Positions 25,523 through 33,117 are shown, counted from the stretch's first letter. The stretch is 41,321 nucleotides of DNA from a virus (IMGVR_UViG_3300044712_002646:1-41321), one strand, 5' to 3'. Made by a program: numbers and translations. Notes: generated from the sequence alone by a model not told the origin.

Positions 25523-26984
25523 GATCGCCGACCTCGTCGTCATGCTGGTCGGCCATATTTTCAAACTTTGACAAATCCCCTCGGAAACCCAATCTGATCG
25601 TTGCCAGCGGCCCTTCGCGGTTTTTGGCGACAATGATTTCGCCCGTATTCCAAACCTCTTCTAACCGCCTTATGAAACGGGACTTTCGATCATTGAATTT
25701 GTCGTCTGATTCGTCGGCGCGCCGCCTTGGCTCAGACCGTTCAAGGTAATATTGCTCTCGAAAAACAAACCACACCGTATCGGCGTCCTGCTCGATATTT
25801 CCCGATTCGCGCAAATCTGAAAGCTGGGGCCGCTTGTCTTCGCGGGCCTCGACGGCCCGCGACAACTGGGACAGCAGCACAATGGGACAATCCATTTCCT
25901 TAGCCAGCCGCTTCATCGCCGCCGTGATCAACCCCAGCTCTTCGTTTCTGGAATGCCCACCAGAACCGGCAACAATCTGCAAATGGTCGATCACAATCAG
26001 GCGTATTCCACCATATTTTCGGCGCAAGCGCCTGGCCCGCGCCCGCATGGCGGAAACAGTCAAGGCAGGCGTTGCATCAATGAACAAGGGAAGTGAATGC
26101 GTTGCCTGTTGCGAAGCGACCAGCCGATCAAAATCATTAAATTTGACTGATCCACGCCTGATCGCCTGATGTGGAACGCCAGAACATGTCGCCAAATAGC
26201 GCATGCCGTTTTGATCTTCTGTCATCTCAAGCGAAAAAACTAGCACAGCCCCGGCCGGCACATCGGCTGAGGCGGGCAGCCCGGCCACGTTGGCAGCGAT
26301 GTTCAAGGCCAGCGCCGACTTTCCCATGCTGGGCCGACCGGCTAGGATGTTCAGACACCCACGCTCAAGCCCACCCGTTGAACGATCCAGCGACGAAAAT
26401 CCAGTCGGATAGCCAACCAGCGTTCCAGGCGACTTACTTAAATGCTCGGCGCGCTCGACCACCCTTGCCACGATTTCGCCCATTTGAACCGGGCCGCCAT
26501 CCTGAGCGGAATCAAATGCGATCTCAGAAATACCGCTTTCCAGGGCATCTACAATCTTTGCCGCCTCCATGCCGACTTCCGGTGCCGACGCCTTGGAAAT
26601 CGCTTCTCGACAGAGCACAATCAAAACTCGCCTATCAGCGCAATCTCGAATTAACCTCCCGTAGTCGCTGGCGTTGATGATGGTGACAGCCTGCCTTGCC
26701 AGCGCCGCGATGTAGGCCGTTCCGCCGACACCATCCAAAGACCCATCCGCTTCCAAGTGCGATTTCAGCGTAACCGGATTGGCGACGCGCCCAACATCAA
26801 CCATCTGACGTATGGTAGAGAAAATATGAGCGTGAACCGGTTCCGCAAAATGCTCCGGCTGCAAAAACTCGACAACGCGATCAAGCGCTTTATTGTTGGT
26901 CAAAATAGCGCCAAGCAGTGCTTGTTCAGCCTCGACGTTGACCGGAAGGCCGCTGTTTTCAGGTGCTGGCGTTATCGCGTTCAT
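25515..26984 (-). CDS. dnaB: Replicative DNA helicase (DnaB type)
   Basis: The 489-residue protein has the DnaB N-terminal domain (EAEQALLGAILTNNKALDRV), the Walker A AGRPSMGKS (215-223), Glu253 in SLEM, Walker B LIVIDHLQI with Asp333, and the arginine-finger region. It unwinds the phage replication fork. It overlaps its neighbours at both ends, indicating a tightly coupled replication operon. Confidence 0.95.
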   Translation of the reverse strand: MNAITPAPENSGLPVNVEAEQALLGAILTNNKALDRVVEFLQPEHFAEPVHAHIFSTIRQMVDVGRVANPVTLKSHLEADGSLDGVGGTAYIAALARQAVTIINASDYGRLIRDCADRRVLIVLCREAISKASAPEVGMEAAKIVDALESGISEIAFDSAQDGGPVQMGEIVARVVERAEHLSKSPGTLVGYPTGFSSLDRSTGGLERGCLNILAGRPSMGKSALALNIAANVAGLPASADVPAGAVLVFSLEMTEDQNGMRYLATCSGVPHQAIRRGSVKFNDFDRLVASQQATHSLPLFIDATPALTVSAMRARARRLRRKYGGIRLIVIDHLQIVAGSGGHSRNEELGLITAAMKRLAKEMDCPIVLLSQLSRAVEAREDKRPQLSDLRESGNIEQDADTVWFVFREQYYLERSEPRRRADESDDKFNDRKSRFIRRLEEVWNTGEIIVAKNREGPLATIRLGFRGDLSKFENMADQHDDEVGDHG

Positions 26985-27178
26985 GCAGTGTCCTTCAGGT
27001 CAGAAACATCAATTCCTTGCGCCTCAGCCAAGGCAAAAACACCGTCGTGAAAACCGTTCGTGGCCAGCACATGAAACATCAACGACACCATCACATCGCG
27101 CCGTGTTTCACGTGGAACACGCCTTAATTGCGCAGCACTTGCAGAAAATTCTTCCGGCGTCATTCGATGCGCTTTCAT
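26981..27178 (-). CDS. Hypothetical 65-residue protein
   Basis: The small product begins KAHRMTPEEFSASAAQLRRV. It has a helical pattern and no membrane segment. Its ATG overlaps the stop of the reconstructed winged-helix gene (ATGA) and its stop overlaps dnaB in the same way, which strongly supports it as real. I do not recognise its function. Confidence 0.75.
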   Translation of the reverse strand: MKAHRMTPEEFSASAAQLRRVPRETRRDVMVSLMFHVLATNGFHDGVFALAEAQGIDVSDLKDTA

Positions 27179-27530
27179 GCCCGCTCATCCTCTACCAACC
27201 GCCAACCGACGCCATGCACGCCGACGATTTTGAATCGCGAACCGGACAACACCCCGCGAATAAGCGACAGCCAGACGTCGATGGCTTTCCATTCCTTGTC
27301 GTAGGCCAGATCGCCCCACACAGCGACGGCAAGGCATTCACGGTTGACAGTGTTGCCAGCCCCCCCCCCCTGATCAAGCGAGCCATGATGGAAGCCTGCT
27401 GGCCGGGCAATCTGATTTTTCGGTCGTCGAGCACCAGCAGCCGCTGGTCTAAAATAACGGCAATGCCGACCGGCTTATCCAACTCGCGCTTGCACAATGG
27501 GTAGCAATTCTTGGCCACTGAATCGATCAT
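27175..27530 (-). pseudogene. Winged-helix DNA-binding protein, frame split by an 11-G tract
   Basis: From the ATG at 27530 the frame reads MIDSVAKNC and on to PGQQASIMARLIRGGG, then breaks at a run of 11 G. After a shift of one base the other frame continues GNTVNRECLAVAVWGD, then IRGVL and a C-terminus with VGVHGVGWRLVEDERA, ending in a TGA that overlaps the next ATG. Together they form an OmpR-type winged helix (helix, recognition helix, C-terminal hairpin). With 12 or 9 G the protein would be 118 or 117 residues. Either the tract is a sequencing/assembly error, or slippage switches the gene on and off. Confidence 0.7.
27360..27370. repeat. Homopolymer of 11 C (11 G on the coding strand)
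   Basis: The tract interrupts the winged-helix coding sequence exactly where the reading frame must change. Homopolymers of this length are prone to slippage in replication, transcription and sequencing. Confidence 0.95.
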
Positions 27531-28162
27531 GCCGCCGCCTCGCGGTAATCACCAGCACGCTCAAACGCCTTTCGACAAGGCGCAATCCAATCAAACGTCG
27601 TAATCCCCGCACCCGGCTTCTCCCACACGACCCAGCAATAAGCCGTTGCGCTCGACGCCTTCTCATCAACACGTCCCTCGACCATCGGAACGCGCTCGGC
27701 ATACTGAAGAATCAGGCTCGGTCGATTGACTTTGAAAATATCCCCATATCTCGCGCAGCCCTCAAGCCACGCTGAACGCACTAAAACAGCCACCCCGTCT
27801 CTGGCTATTTCCAGCCCTCGCGAAACAAATTGCTCGGCCAATTTGAACGGTGGGTTTGTGATGATCCAATCGACCGACCATTCGACAGGCGTTGGAAACA
27901 AAAAATCATGGACAAGATGACCCCATCCATAATCTTGGCAATCAGACGCAATGACGCCGGGCGAAAAATATTCCTCAAGTGGTCGAGCCATATACCCCCC
28001 CCCGCATGCAGGCTCCCAACAGGTTTTATCAAAGAACCTGTCACGCCCACCAAGCCGCTCCAAAAACGCCCGCGTCGCCCAAGGCGGCGTTGGAAAATAA
28101 TCGAGTGCATCCCGTGAGAGCTTTCGATTCTGCATCACGGCGGTGGATCTATTCGCAGTCAC
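27527..28162 (-). CDS. Adenine-specific DNA methyltransferase-like protein
   Basis: The product (211 residues from the GTG at 28162) has the SAM-binding motif EPACGGGYMA and the catalytic NPPF motif of amino-methyltransferases (after DWIITNPPFKLAEQF). It also has an opening RDALDYFPTPPWATRAFLE common to phage N6-adenine methyltransferases. It could protect phage DNA from host restriction. The GTG start overlaps the upstream stop codon (GTGA) and has AAAGGTG upstream; an ATG at 28135 is an alternative. The stop overlaps the winged-helix gene. Confidence 0.88.
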   Translation of the reverse strand: MTANRSTAVMQNRKLSRDALDYFPTPPWATRAFLERLGGRDRFFDKTCWEPACGGGYMARPLEEYFSPGVIASDCQDYGWGHLVHDFLFPTPVEWSVDWIITNPPFKLAEQFVSRGLEIARDGVAVLVRSAWLEGCARYGDIFKVNRPSLILQYAERVPMVEGRVDEKASSATAYCWVVWEKPGAGITTFDWIAPCRKAFERAGDYREAAA

Positions 28163-28563
28163 GCCGCCACCTTTTCCCACGGGCCCGCGATGATGGGGAA
28201 GCCAAGTCCCCGCAGCACGACATTAGCCGCCCTGGCCACCATTGCCCAATCGGCGGGCCTGCCATCCAGGGCGTAACCATGCTGATTATCAAAACGCCGC
28301 TGCGCCCGGCCCGCCAACGCGGTCATGGCGCGGCTTTCATGCGCAGCCTGCCAGCTTTCCTCAAGATCGCTTCGCCCAGCACCCAAAATCACATCCAGCA
28401 TGATCAGCAGATCGCGCCCGGTGCGCCCATCCATGCGGCGCAATATTTCCTTGGGCGACAGCATTTGCGGCGAGCGCCACAAGCGGCGCATCCTGCGCCA
28501 TTCGTCAGGCGTCGGCGGATTGATGTAAAGCGTCACCAGCGGCTTTGGAAGAATGCTTGTCAT
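28159..28563 (-). CDS. Hypothetical early phage protein
   Basis: The 134-residue protein contains LYINPPTPDEWRRMRRLWRS and a basic helical middle. There is no membrane segment. The stop overlaps the methyltransferase start, so the two are co-translated. I do not recognise a defined family; DNA-related activity is possible from the basic WRRMRRLWRS segment. Confidence 0.75.
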   Translation of the reverse strand: MTSILPKPLVTLYINPPTPDEWRRMRRLWRSPQMLSPKEILRRMDGRTGRDLLIMLDVILGAGRSDLEESWQAAHESRAMTALAGRAQRRFDNQHGYALDGRPADWAMVARAANVVLRGLGFPIIAGPWEKVAA

Positions 28564-28587
28564 TCCTGGGTCGCCTCCAAAACGTCA

Positions 28588-28686
28588 TCAGTCGAGCCGC
28601 ACAGGAAACAAGCCAGGCGGTGCAGCAGAAACAGAATCACACCCCGTCAGCGCAAAGCACACCGCGATCATCAAGACATGTTCCAT
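28588..28686 (-). CDS. Very small lipoprotein (32 residues)
   Basis: This short frame encodes MEHVLMIAVCFALTGC and then 16 more residues (ending VRLD). The lipobox LTGC with Cys16 predicts signal peptidase II cleavage, leaving a 17-residue lipid-anchored peptide. AGGGGG lies 4 nt before the ATG, a strong ribosome site. It fills the gap between two early genes in the same direction. A role in the envelope (for example superinfection exclusion) is only a guess. Confidence 0.6.
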   Translation of the reverse strand: MEHVLMIAVCFALTGCDSVSAAPPGLFPVRLD

Positions 28687-28716
28687 GCAGCCCCCTAAAA
28701 AAATGGCGACGACGAT

Positions 28717-28971
28717 TCAGTCGCCCGAAACGCCGTCGCCAGTTGCGCGCCCTTGGGAGGGAGAGCCCGGATAATCCGCCGGGCGCGGCATTCTTGCGAT
28801 CAAGCGCCGCGAGGCGGCGATCAGATCCTCGGCCAACAGCATCATGCGCTCAGGCCCCATTTCCTCGGCATGCACGCGCACCCCATCGGCAAAGCAGACA
28901 AGGCTGGGACAACCCACGCCAAGGTCATGCACAACGTACAGACACTTACCGGCAGGAACATGGTCATCCAT
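28717..28971 (-). CDS. Hypothetical 84-residue protein
   Basis: From the ATG at 28971 the product reads MDDHVPAGKCLYVVHDLGVG and on, with a helical middle (RMMLLAEDLIAASRRLIARM) and a Gly/Ser-rich end. The ATG overlaps the last codons of the upstream gene. A longer upstream frame exists but is antisense-like in composition, and the overlap start fits the operon pattern better. No recognised domain. Confidence 0.65.
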   Translation of the reverse strand: MDDHVPAGKCLYVVHDLGVGCPSLVCFADGVRVHAEEMGPERMMLLAEDLIAASRRLIARMPRPADYPGSPSQGRATGDGVSGD

Positions 28972-29470
28972 AGCGCGCCACCCCGCCAACCGTGCGAGAT
29001 TCCGGGCGCGGCGGCATGGCGCCGCCCACTTCGCGCAACGCCCTGGGATCATCTTCGAAACAGCGCCCCGCAGGCCATGCGATATCCATGGCGTCAAAGC
29101 CACTTTCCTCGTCATCACCGTCGATTTCGTCGCTGACCTGAAATTGCCTGCGGAATTGATAGATTGCCGAGCGCACGGCGCGGGCGTTCAAATATCCGAA
29201 ATCATGCGCCAGCGTGACCAGATCTTCGCCATCATCAAATCGGCGCAGCATTTCGGTGCGGCCCAGATCGGTCAAGCAGTTCTTGTCAAAATAGGGCGAT
29301 GTGGGTGCCGGATCGGCAGGCGGTTTGGGGGCTGGCATGGGGCGCAGAACAGTGCGCACCACCGATTCAGTCAAACGCAGGCGGCCTGCGATTTCAGGCA
29401 CGCACTTGCCCTCGGCATGCAGGCGCTTGATAATTGTATCGCGCTTTTGTTTCCAGCTTTCTTTAATCAT
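28964..29470 (-). CDS. HTH-containing regulatory protein
   Basis: The 168-residue protein begins with a likely HTH: WKQKRDTIIKRLHAEGKCVP followed by EIAGRLRLTESVVRTVLR. A Pro-rich linker and a second helical domain (LTDLGRTEMLRRFDDGEDLV, then ARAVRSAIYQFRRQF) follow. Both parts look like DNA-binding modules. It overlaps its neighbours at both ends. It may be a phage transcription regulator of early genes; the target is unknown. Confidence 0.7.
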   Translation of the reverse strand: MIKESWKQKRDTIIKRLHAEGKCVPEIAGRLRLTESVVRTVLRPMPAPKPPADPAPTSPYFDKNCLTDLGRTEMLRRFDDGEDLVTLAHDFGYLNARAVRSAIYQFRRQFQVSDEIDGDDEESGFDAMDIAWPAGRCFEDDPRALREVGGAMPPRPESRTVGGVARYG

Positions 29471-30063
29471 GCCGACCTCTCGTTAACCCGATGAATTCTG
29501 GCGATGCGCGGCACGCGCACCAGGCGCGCCCAATCATCGTCGCCGCTGTCAAAGCTGGCCGCCAGGCCGCCCAGGGCGACAACGCAAATCAGGGCGAGCG
29601 CCCCGGCAACCCGGCGCGTTCTTCCTGGGAGGCGGGTAGCTGCGAGCGCGTCATCCACGCCCTCGCCCTGGTCAGGTGCCACTGGCCCAAATGGGCGTGC
29701 AGCCAGGCCAGAATGTGCCGCGACTTTTCTTTCAGCTTTTTCACGGATCAGATCCCTTTTGATGGCCCCGGCTTCTGCTTCCAGCCGTTCCAGGCGGCGC
29801 TCCAAACTGCGCTCGCTTTCGGCCAAAGCTGGCGCGAAAACGAATTCCAAAAACTCGACGCCGCACCATTCGACCAACGCCACCAGATGGCGACCGCATG
29901 GCCAGTTGCCCTGGCGGATCGATCGTGCCGTGCGCAGGTCGATGCCGCCCAGCTTGCGAGCGACGGTCTTTTCGGAATGCGGCGCCAGCCATTCGCGCAG
30001 CCGCTCGCCCACCGGATGGTGGGGGCCGACGCTGGCGTGCAAAAGGCTGGCATTCAGCGACAT
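29467..30063 (-). CDS. HTH, coiled-coil and membrane-tail protein
   Basis: The 198-residue product has an HTH-like N-terminus (EWLAPHSEKTVARKLGGIDL, then RTARSIRQGNWPCGRHLVA). A coiled coil follows (about 83-112: ERSLERRLERLEAEAGAIKR), then one hydrophobic segment (about 153-170: VAGALALICVVALGGLAA). A membrane-tethered DNA-binding protein is a possible reading. GGGGG precedes the ATG. Confidence 0.7.
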   Translation of the reverse strand: MSLNASLLHASVGPHHPVGERLREWLAPHSEKTVARKLGGIDLRTARSIRQGNWPCGRHLVALVEWCGVEFLEFVFAPALAESERSLERRLERLEAEAGAIKRDLIREKAERKVAAHSGLAARPFGPVAPDQGEGVDDALAATRLPGRTRRVAGALALICVVALGGLAASFDSGDDDWARLVRVPRIARIHRVNERSA

Positions 30064-30098
30064 GGATTTGCCCCCGTCGCCGCCGCATGATTGGCAAC

Positions 30099-30344
30099 AT
30101 GAAAAACGAACCCACGCCCGAACGAAAGACCCTGGCCAGCCGCGCGCAGACCGCGCTTGGCAATCTCCTGACCGCGCTGGAAGCGTCGGCGCTCGAGACC
30201 GGCGGGCAGGTAAATCACCAAGCGCTGGCGCAGGCGAAGACCGAACGGGCGACGCTTCGCAAGCTGCTGAACGGCAAGGGCAAGGCTATGCCGCATCAGG
30301 CACCCCCTGGGTCTCGCCCGCTGGCGGGGGATTCTCGGCCATGA
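30099..30344 (+). CDS. Possible opposite-strand ORF in the early region
   Basis: This 81-residue frame lies in a 222-nt gap between minus-strand genes. Its product (MKNEPTPERKTLASRAQTAL, then EASALETGGQVNHQALAQAK and on) has normal, helix-rich composition, unlike antisense frames. It lacks a clear ribosome site and its last 59 nt overlap the Cro-like gene in antisense. It may be real or a chance frame; a second in-frame ATG lies at 30087. Confidence 0.35.
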   Translation: MKNEPTPERKTLASRAQTALGNLLTALEASALETGGQVNHQALAQAKTERATLRKLLNGKGKAMPHQAPPGSRPLAGDSRP

Positions 30345-30510
30345 AACGGCGAACACGATCAACCGTCGCCAGGGTTACGTCTCGACCATCGCGCAGCCGA
30401 AACACAAAGTTCGGATTTCCGCAGGCCTGGCGGCCAAAAACAGTTGCCGTCATGCTGGACTGGACCAGATACGTTTCGATGTCCGAAAGGAACTGAGATT
30501 GCGTTGTCAT
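30286..30510 (-). CDS. Cro-like small DNA-binding protein
   Basis: The 74-residue protein reads FLSDIETYLVQSSMTATVFG, RQACGNPNFVFRLRDGRDV, then TLATVDRVRRFMAEN. The pattern FG-x(4)-GNPNFV-x-xLR-x-GR recurs in small alphaproteobacterial HTH proteins. It is the first gene of the early operon. Its ATG lies only 10 nt after the proposed -10 box, so the transcript is almost leaderless. A Cro-type role at the lysogeny switch is inferred from position. Confidence 0.75.
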   Translation of the reverse strand: MTTQSQFLSDIETYLVQSSMTATVFGRQACGNPNFVFRLRDGRDVTLATVDRVRRFMAENPPPAGETQGVPDAA

Positions 30511-30519
30511 GACGACAGA

Positions 30520-30565
30520 GTAATAGCCAATCGGCTATCGTGTCAATAGCCAATGATATATTGGC
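30520..30565 (-). promoter_or_regulatory. Early promoter with clustered operator half-sites
   Basis: On the minus strand, TTGACA (30546-30541) and TATTAC (30525-30520, spacer 15; a TTACTC at spacer 17 is an alternative) form the promoter for the early operon. Half-sites GGCTAT/ATAGCC occur three times across it (GGCTAT, ATAGCC, GGCTAT). A further pair GCCAAT-GATAT-ATTGGC (30549-30565) lies towards the divergent repressor gene. The same 34-nt block recurs at 32499-32532. Confidence 0.75.
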
Positions 30566-30595
30566 ACAATTCACATCGAAATATGAAAATATGCC

Positions 30596-31078
30596 ATGGA
30601 AAACAAAAAACTTAGTGCCGACCGCCAACGCCTTACCGACCTCATGGCCGAACGAGGCACTGACCCCGCCAACACATCGCGCGCCATTGGGCGCTCGCAT
30701 TCATATCTTTGGAAATTTCTTACGCAACAAACACCCAAGCGCCTTTCCGAAGAAGTTAGAGAATTACTAGGCCGACACTTCCACGTTGACCCGGACATGT
30801 TTCGCCCCGGCCCCTACCACCCCCGGCCACAGGCCGCAGCACATGCCCCCGAGCCACAACCGCAACCCCCACAATTCACCGCTGACGATCTGCTTGAGAA
30901 CGCGCTTGATCTTGTAGAGCGGGCGATTCAACGCCACCACACCCCCATGCCGCCATCCATGATCGCCTATCTGGTCAAGGGCATCTGCAACCTGGCGATC
31001 AGTGGAAATCTGGAAAGTGAGGAAACGCAAACCGGCGCACATTTAAATAAATTTCCGACAACATCCCGATCAAAATAG
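30596..31078 (+). CDS. CI-like prophage repressor candidate (XRE HTH)
   Basis: The 160-residue protein has an N-terminal HTH (RLTDLMAERGTDPANTSRAI, then GRSHSYLWKFL), a Pro/Gln-rich linker (about 75-100) and a helical C-terminal part (FTADDLLENALDLVERAIQR). It is divergent from the Cro-like gene and separated from it by the operator cluster, the standard layout of a lysogeny switch. No S24 peptidase domain is seen, so induction would not use self-cleavage of the LexA type. Confidence 0.7.
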   Translation: MENKKLSADRQRLTDLMAERGTDPANTSRAIGRSHSYLWKFLTQQTPKRLSEEVRELLGRHFHVDPDMFRPGPYHPRPQAAAHAPEPQPQPPQFTADDLLENALDLVERAIQRHHTPMPPSMIAYLVKGICNLAISGNLESEETQTGAHLNKFPTTSRSK

Positions 31079-31268
31079 TGCAAAAGCGCAACTCGAAAGA
31101 TTCGCCGCCTGCGAATGATCAGCTAACAGAGTCATTTTTATTGTTTTTTATGAAACAACATTGACAGAAGTTCATTGATAACCGAATGATTGTATGAACG
31201 TCCATGACAAAACAAACAATGGCAGGCCTGATCGCTTGCAACACTCTTTCCCGCGACAAGGCTTAACA

Positions 31269-31487
31269 ATGATTGATGAACGAAAAATTTGGAAAAGCGT
31301 TTCCCGCCGCTTTGGCTCCAACGACAACAGCAAGGCGCCAGGGCTTTGTCTGCTGCGTACCACAGCGGATTTCGATTGCCCGCATTTGGCGCAAGCCAGC
31401 CAGAATCTGGGGCTTAGCGACCGCGCCTTGGCTGCGCCCGTGATTGATCGTGATGTGCTTGCAAACCGCAAAAATCCTCGCTCTTAG
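31269..31487 (+). CDS. Doubtful small ORF before the nuclease
   Basis: A 72-residue frame (MIDERKIWKSVSRRFGSNDN and on) begins after AAGG and overlaps the nuclease start by about 35 nt. I do not recognise it. The interval 31079-31452 otherwise holds only a TTGACA (31161-31166) without a good -10 partner, and a short 6-bp inverted repeat after the repressor gene (ATTCGC/GCGAAT, 31100-31116). Confidence 0.25.
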   Translation: MIDERKIWKSVSRRFGSNDNSKAPGLCLLRTTADFDCPHLAQASQNLGLSDRALAAPVIDRDVLANRKNPRS

Positions 31488-31947
31488 CTGGCTTGTTTTG
31501 TCACTCACGCCCGCGCCTGCGCAGGCCGGGGAAATCTTGGGTCGCGCACGGGTGATCGATGGCGATACGCTGGACATCAAGGGCCAACGCATCCGCCTTG
31601 AAGGCATCGACGCGCCGGAATTGCACCAGACATGCAGCGACAAAGGGCGCGTCTGGGCTTGCGGTTTTGTCTCGGCCAAGCATCTGCGCCGCATGGTTAA
31701 GGGAAAGACCGTGGCCTGTATCGCCCATGCGCAGGATCGCTATGGCCGCTGGCTGGCCACCTGCACCGTTGATGGCATTGACATCAGCCAGGCAATGGTG
31801 GCCAATGGCCTTGCTCTGGCCTATCGAAAATATTCAGATCAATATGTTGACGAAGAAGAATCGGCAAAGAAAGCCGGGATCGGCATCTGGAATAGCGAAT
31901 TTGAAAGGCCCGAAGATTGGCGGCACGCCGAAAAACAGGCGCGCTAG
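31453..31947 (+). CDS. Secreted thermonuclease-family nuclease (SNase-like)
   Basis: The 164-residue product has a signal peptide (hydrophobic ILALSWLVLSLTPAPAQA, cleavage after AQA) followed by an SNase fold: ARVIDGDTLDIKG, RIRLEGIDAPEL, and DRYGRWLATC. The catalytic Arg and Glu of RLEGIDAPE and the Arg of DRYGR are present. It would hydrolyse nucleic acids in the periplasm or outside. As a prophage cargo gene it may protect against incoming DNA or recycle nucleotides. Confidence 0.88.
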   Translation: MCLQTAKILALSWLVLSLTPAPAQAGEILGRARVIDGDTLDIKGQRIRLEGIDAPELHQTCSDKGRVWACGFVSAKHLRRMVKGKTVACIAHAQDRYGRWLATCTVDGIDISQAMVANGLALAYRKYSDQYVDEEESAKKAGIGIWNSEFERPEDWRHAEKQAR

Positions 31948-32423
31948 AATCCATCCCAAACCGTAACTAACTCGCCAGCAGTTTCTGTATTCAGCACAAA
32001 TTTATAGACCAGCCTTGTGTCGATATCCGACGTTCCTTTCGGGCCGCATGCAACCTTAAACACGTTACCCATGGGCGAAAGCCCCTTGCGACTGACGTAA
32101 TTCACCTCGGGGCACACATAGCCAAAGCGGTGGATGGCGTCGCGCAACTCCCGCTTTAGCTTCGGCGTCAAATCAACCCGGTTCGACGGTGCCTGATTGC
32201 TCTTGGTTACCGGCTTTTCAGGCAACGGAGCGGGAGATTGGGTAGGCGCGGCAGAATCGCTTGCGCCGCACGCGCGCAGCGATAAAAGGGCAATTCCAAA
32301 AATTAAACACCCGCCGAAAAACTGCGCGATGACGCCAAAGCGCTGCCCACCACAATGCGGGCACTTATTCGCCGTTTCAGCAAAATCCTTTCCACAATGC
32401 TTGCACGGCTTCAGATTTGACAT
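31944..32423 (-). CDS. Zinc-ribbon membrane protein
   Basis: From the ATG at 32423 (AGGGGG upstream) the 159-residue product has an N-terminal zinc ribbon (CKHCGKDF, CPHCGG), a membrane segment (about 32-52) and a Ser/Pro linker. An extracytoplasmic C-terminal domain (LTPKLKRELRDAIHRFGYVC and on) follows. It converges on the nuclease with a 4-nt overlap of the ends and points away from the DGR unit. Unknown function; may act at the envelope of the lysogen. Confidence 0.75.
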   Translation of the reverse strand: MSNLKPCKHCGKDFAETANKCPHCGGQRFGVIAQFFGGCLIFGIALLSLRACGASDSAAPTQSPAPLPEKPVTKSNQAPSNRVDLTPKLKRELRDAIHRFGYVCPEVNYVSRKGLSPMGNVFKVACGPKGTSDIDTRLVYKFVLNTETAGELVTVWDGF

Positions 32424-32498
32424 CAACACCCCCTTGGATTGCGAAACCAAACACGTTCACAACATTAGCTAAAAACAAACTACGGCGGAAATAACTTA

Positions 32499-32532
32499 TT
32501 GGCTATTGACACGATAGCCTTTTGGCTATTAT
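32499..32532 (+). promoter_or_regulatory. Promoter-operator of the DGR unit, copy of the early promoter
   Basis: TTGACA (32506-32511) and TATTAT (32527-32532, spacer 15) lie in a block that matches the minus strand of 30521-30554 at 32 of 34 positions. The block includes GGCTATTGACACGATAGCC and TTGGCTATTA. The half-sites GGCTAT, ATAGCC, GGCTAT are all kept. This places the DGR targets and probably all downstream genes under the same regulator as replication. Confidence 0.75.
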
Positions 32533-32594
32533 CCTCCCCCTCACAGCCACACCGGCTGTCGCGCTGGCCACCCCCTGAACGGCGCGTTCACCCA

Positions 32595-32634
32595 GGCCCG
32601 GCGCGCAGCGATTCCCCGATTCACGCGCCGGGCC
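32595..32634 (+). promoter_or_regulatory. Stable hairpin in the 5' leader of DGR target 1
   Basis: GGCCCGGCGCG (32595-32605) and CGCGCCGGGCC (32624-32634) form a perfect 11-bp stem with an 18-nt loop. It ends 18 nt before the start codon, just upstream of the ribosome site (GAAGAGGG, 32640-32647). It could influence translation or mRNA stability; no T-run follows, so it is not an intrinsic terminator. Confidence 0.5.
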
Positions 32635-32652
32635 GACCTGAAGAGGGACGCC

Positions 32653-33117
32653 ATGAACCAGACCGCCACCGCCCCCATTTCCACCGCCGATCTGCCCGAC
32701 CTCGGCCAGCCCTTCCAGGGCGGCATTCTGGCTGCCGTCGGCTACCGCCTCGACGGCACGAAATACGCCATCGCTACCGCCAAGAAAGACGACGACGCCA
32801 AAATGACTTGGGACGAGGCCATGGCCTTCTGTGCCTCGCTGGGCGAGGGCTGGTCGCTGCCCACATTGGAAAACGGCGCACTGCTGCGCGCCAACTGCAT
32901 GCCCGCGACTTATGTCGATTTTCCGGCGCAAACGCAGATTGAAGCCTTCAAGGAAGGCGGCCCGCAAGCCTTCGAAACCGACGAATGGTATTGGCTGCAA
33001 GAACAGGCCAGCGCCCACGACGCCTGGTGCCAGAACTTCTACTACGGCAATCAGTACTACCTCAACAAGTACGGTCGCTGCCGTGTGAGGGCTGTCCGCC
33101 AAATCGACCTCATTTAA
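32653..33117 (+). CDS. DGR target protein 1 (C-type-lectin-like, DUF1566/Lcl-like)
   Basis: The 154-residue protein opens with DLGQPFQGG and DGTKYAIATA, has GEGWSLPTLENGALLRAN in the middle, and ends in a VR-encoded segment (ASAHDAWCQNFYYGNQYYLN, then KYGRCRVRAVR). The LP-T-E-L and RCRVRAVR features match the DUF1566/Lcl C-type-lectin-like fold, the usual scaffold of DGR targets. There is no signal peptide. It is the first gene of the plus-strand unit. Confidence 0.9.
   Translation: MNQTATAPISTADLPDLGQPFQGGILAAVGYRLDGTKYAIATAKKDDDAKMTWDEAMAFCASLGEGWSLPTLENGALLRANCMPATYVDFPAQTQIEAFKEGGPQAFETDEWYWLQEQASAHDAWCQNFYYGNQYYLNKYGRCRVRAVRQIDLI
33006..33099 (+). repeat. Variable repeat VR1
   Basis: This 94-nt copy aligns to the template repeat 36633-36726 without gaps. 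It differs at 10 positions, all adenines in the template (A to C, G or T), all in AAY codons. The last 25 nt, through CTGTCCGC, are identical to the template. Confidence 0.96.
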
